Assembly: GCF_900111395.1 (NCBI RefSeq)
Contig: NZ_FOHV01000001.1
Span: 124,001-188,000 of the forward strand
Reading direction: 5' to 3'
DNA: 64,000 bases
DNA from: Thorsellia anophelis DSM 18579
GTDB lineage: Bacteria > Pseudomonadota > Gammaproteobacteria > Enterobacterales > Thorselliaceae
Shown here in pieces: positions 64,000-64,000 of the stretch. A program made the position numbers and the translations under genes. The notes below the pieces were generated by a model. That model did no database searches and was not told where the DNA came from. It saw only the letters and a program-made list of their open reading frames with translations. Position 1 is the stretch's first letter, and each line of letters opens with the position of its first letter.

Positions 64000-64000
64000 T

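Overview
The window is a piece of an AT-rich gammaproteobacterial chromosome. It carries the full S10 ribosomal operon (rpsJ to rpsQ), the fMet-tRNA/rimP-nusA-infB-rbfA-truB block, parC-plsC-ftsP, mdtABC, dnaKJ, yidR and zapG in enterobacteria-like arrangements. The low GC content, the SinI-type secreted proteins and the many decayed insertion sequences make an Orbaceae-like insect-gut symbiont (Gilliamella/Orbus group) the most likely source. That assignment is inference from gene content, not a search result.

Layout. 1-4.7 kb: a co-oriented cluster of four exported-protein genes; the first enters from outside the window, the last two are SinI-family paralogues, and three of the four share a C-terminal motif. 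4.8-5.3 kb: a dead IS200/IS605-type element. 5.4-12.3 kb: zapG, yidA, a LysR regulator divergent from rpiA-ubiC, gdhA with a CRP-type promoter, and a MupG-type glycosidase. 12.7-21.7 kb: rplU-rpmA, obgE, initiator tRNA, rimP-nusA-infB, rbfA and truB. 21.8-31.4 kb: an accessory stretch with a TauE/SafE transporter, a Sel1-repeat protein, transposase relics, a soluble PAS chemoreceptor-like protein and a 1340-residue coiled-coil protein ending in an FKBP-like module. 31.5-39.2 kb: parC-plsC-ftsP, rmuC and asd. 39.9-43.3 kb: dnaK-dnaJ with sigma-32 type promoters. 43.3-46 kb: a debris zone with an ISAs1 relic, two orphan immunity genes (Imm51 and barstar-like) and a tnpB relic. 46-58.6 kb: mdtABC with an mscK/mscM-type channel gene overlapping the end of mdtC, then yidR. 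58.8-64 kb: the S10 operon with its leader attenuator and a closing terminator.

Most core operons look intact and ordinary. The unusual content is (1) the tandem SinI-like secreted proteins, (2) the very large coiled-coil/FKBP-like protein whose FKBP catalytic residues appear lost, (3) the pair of immunity genes without visible toxins, and (4) a scatter of IS200/IS605 end hairpins and tnpB fragments at several decay stages, some of which now sit in the 5' leader of parC and at the stop codon of asd. No CRISPR array, prophage or intact mobile element was seen.
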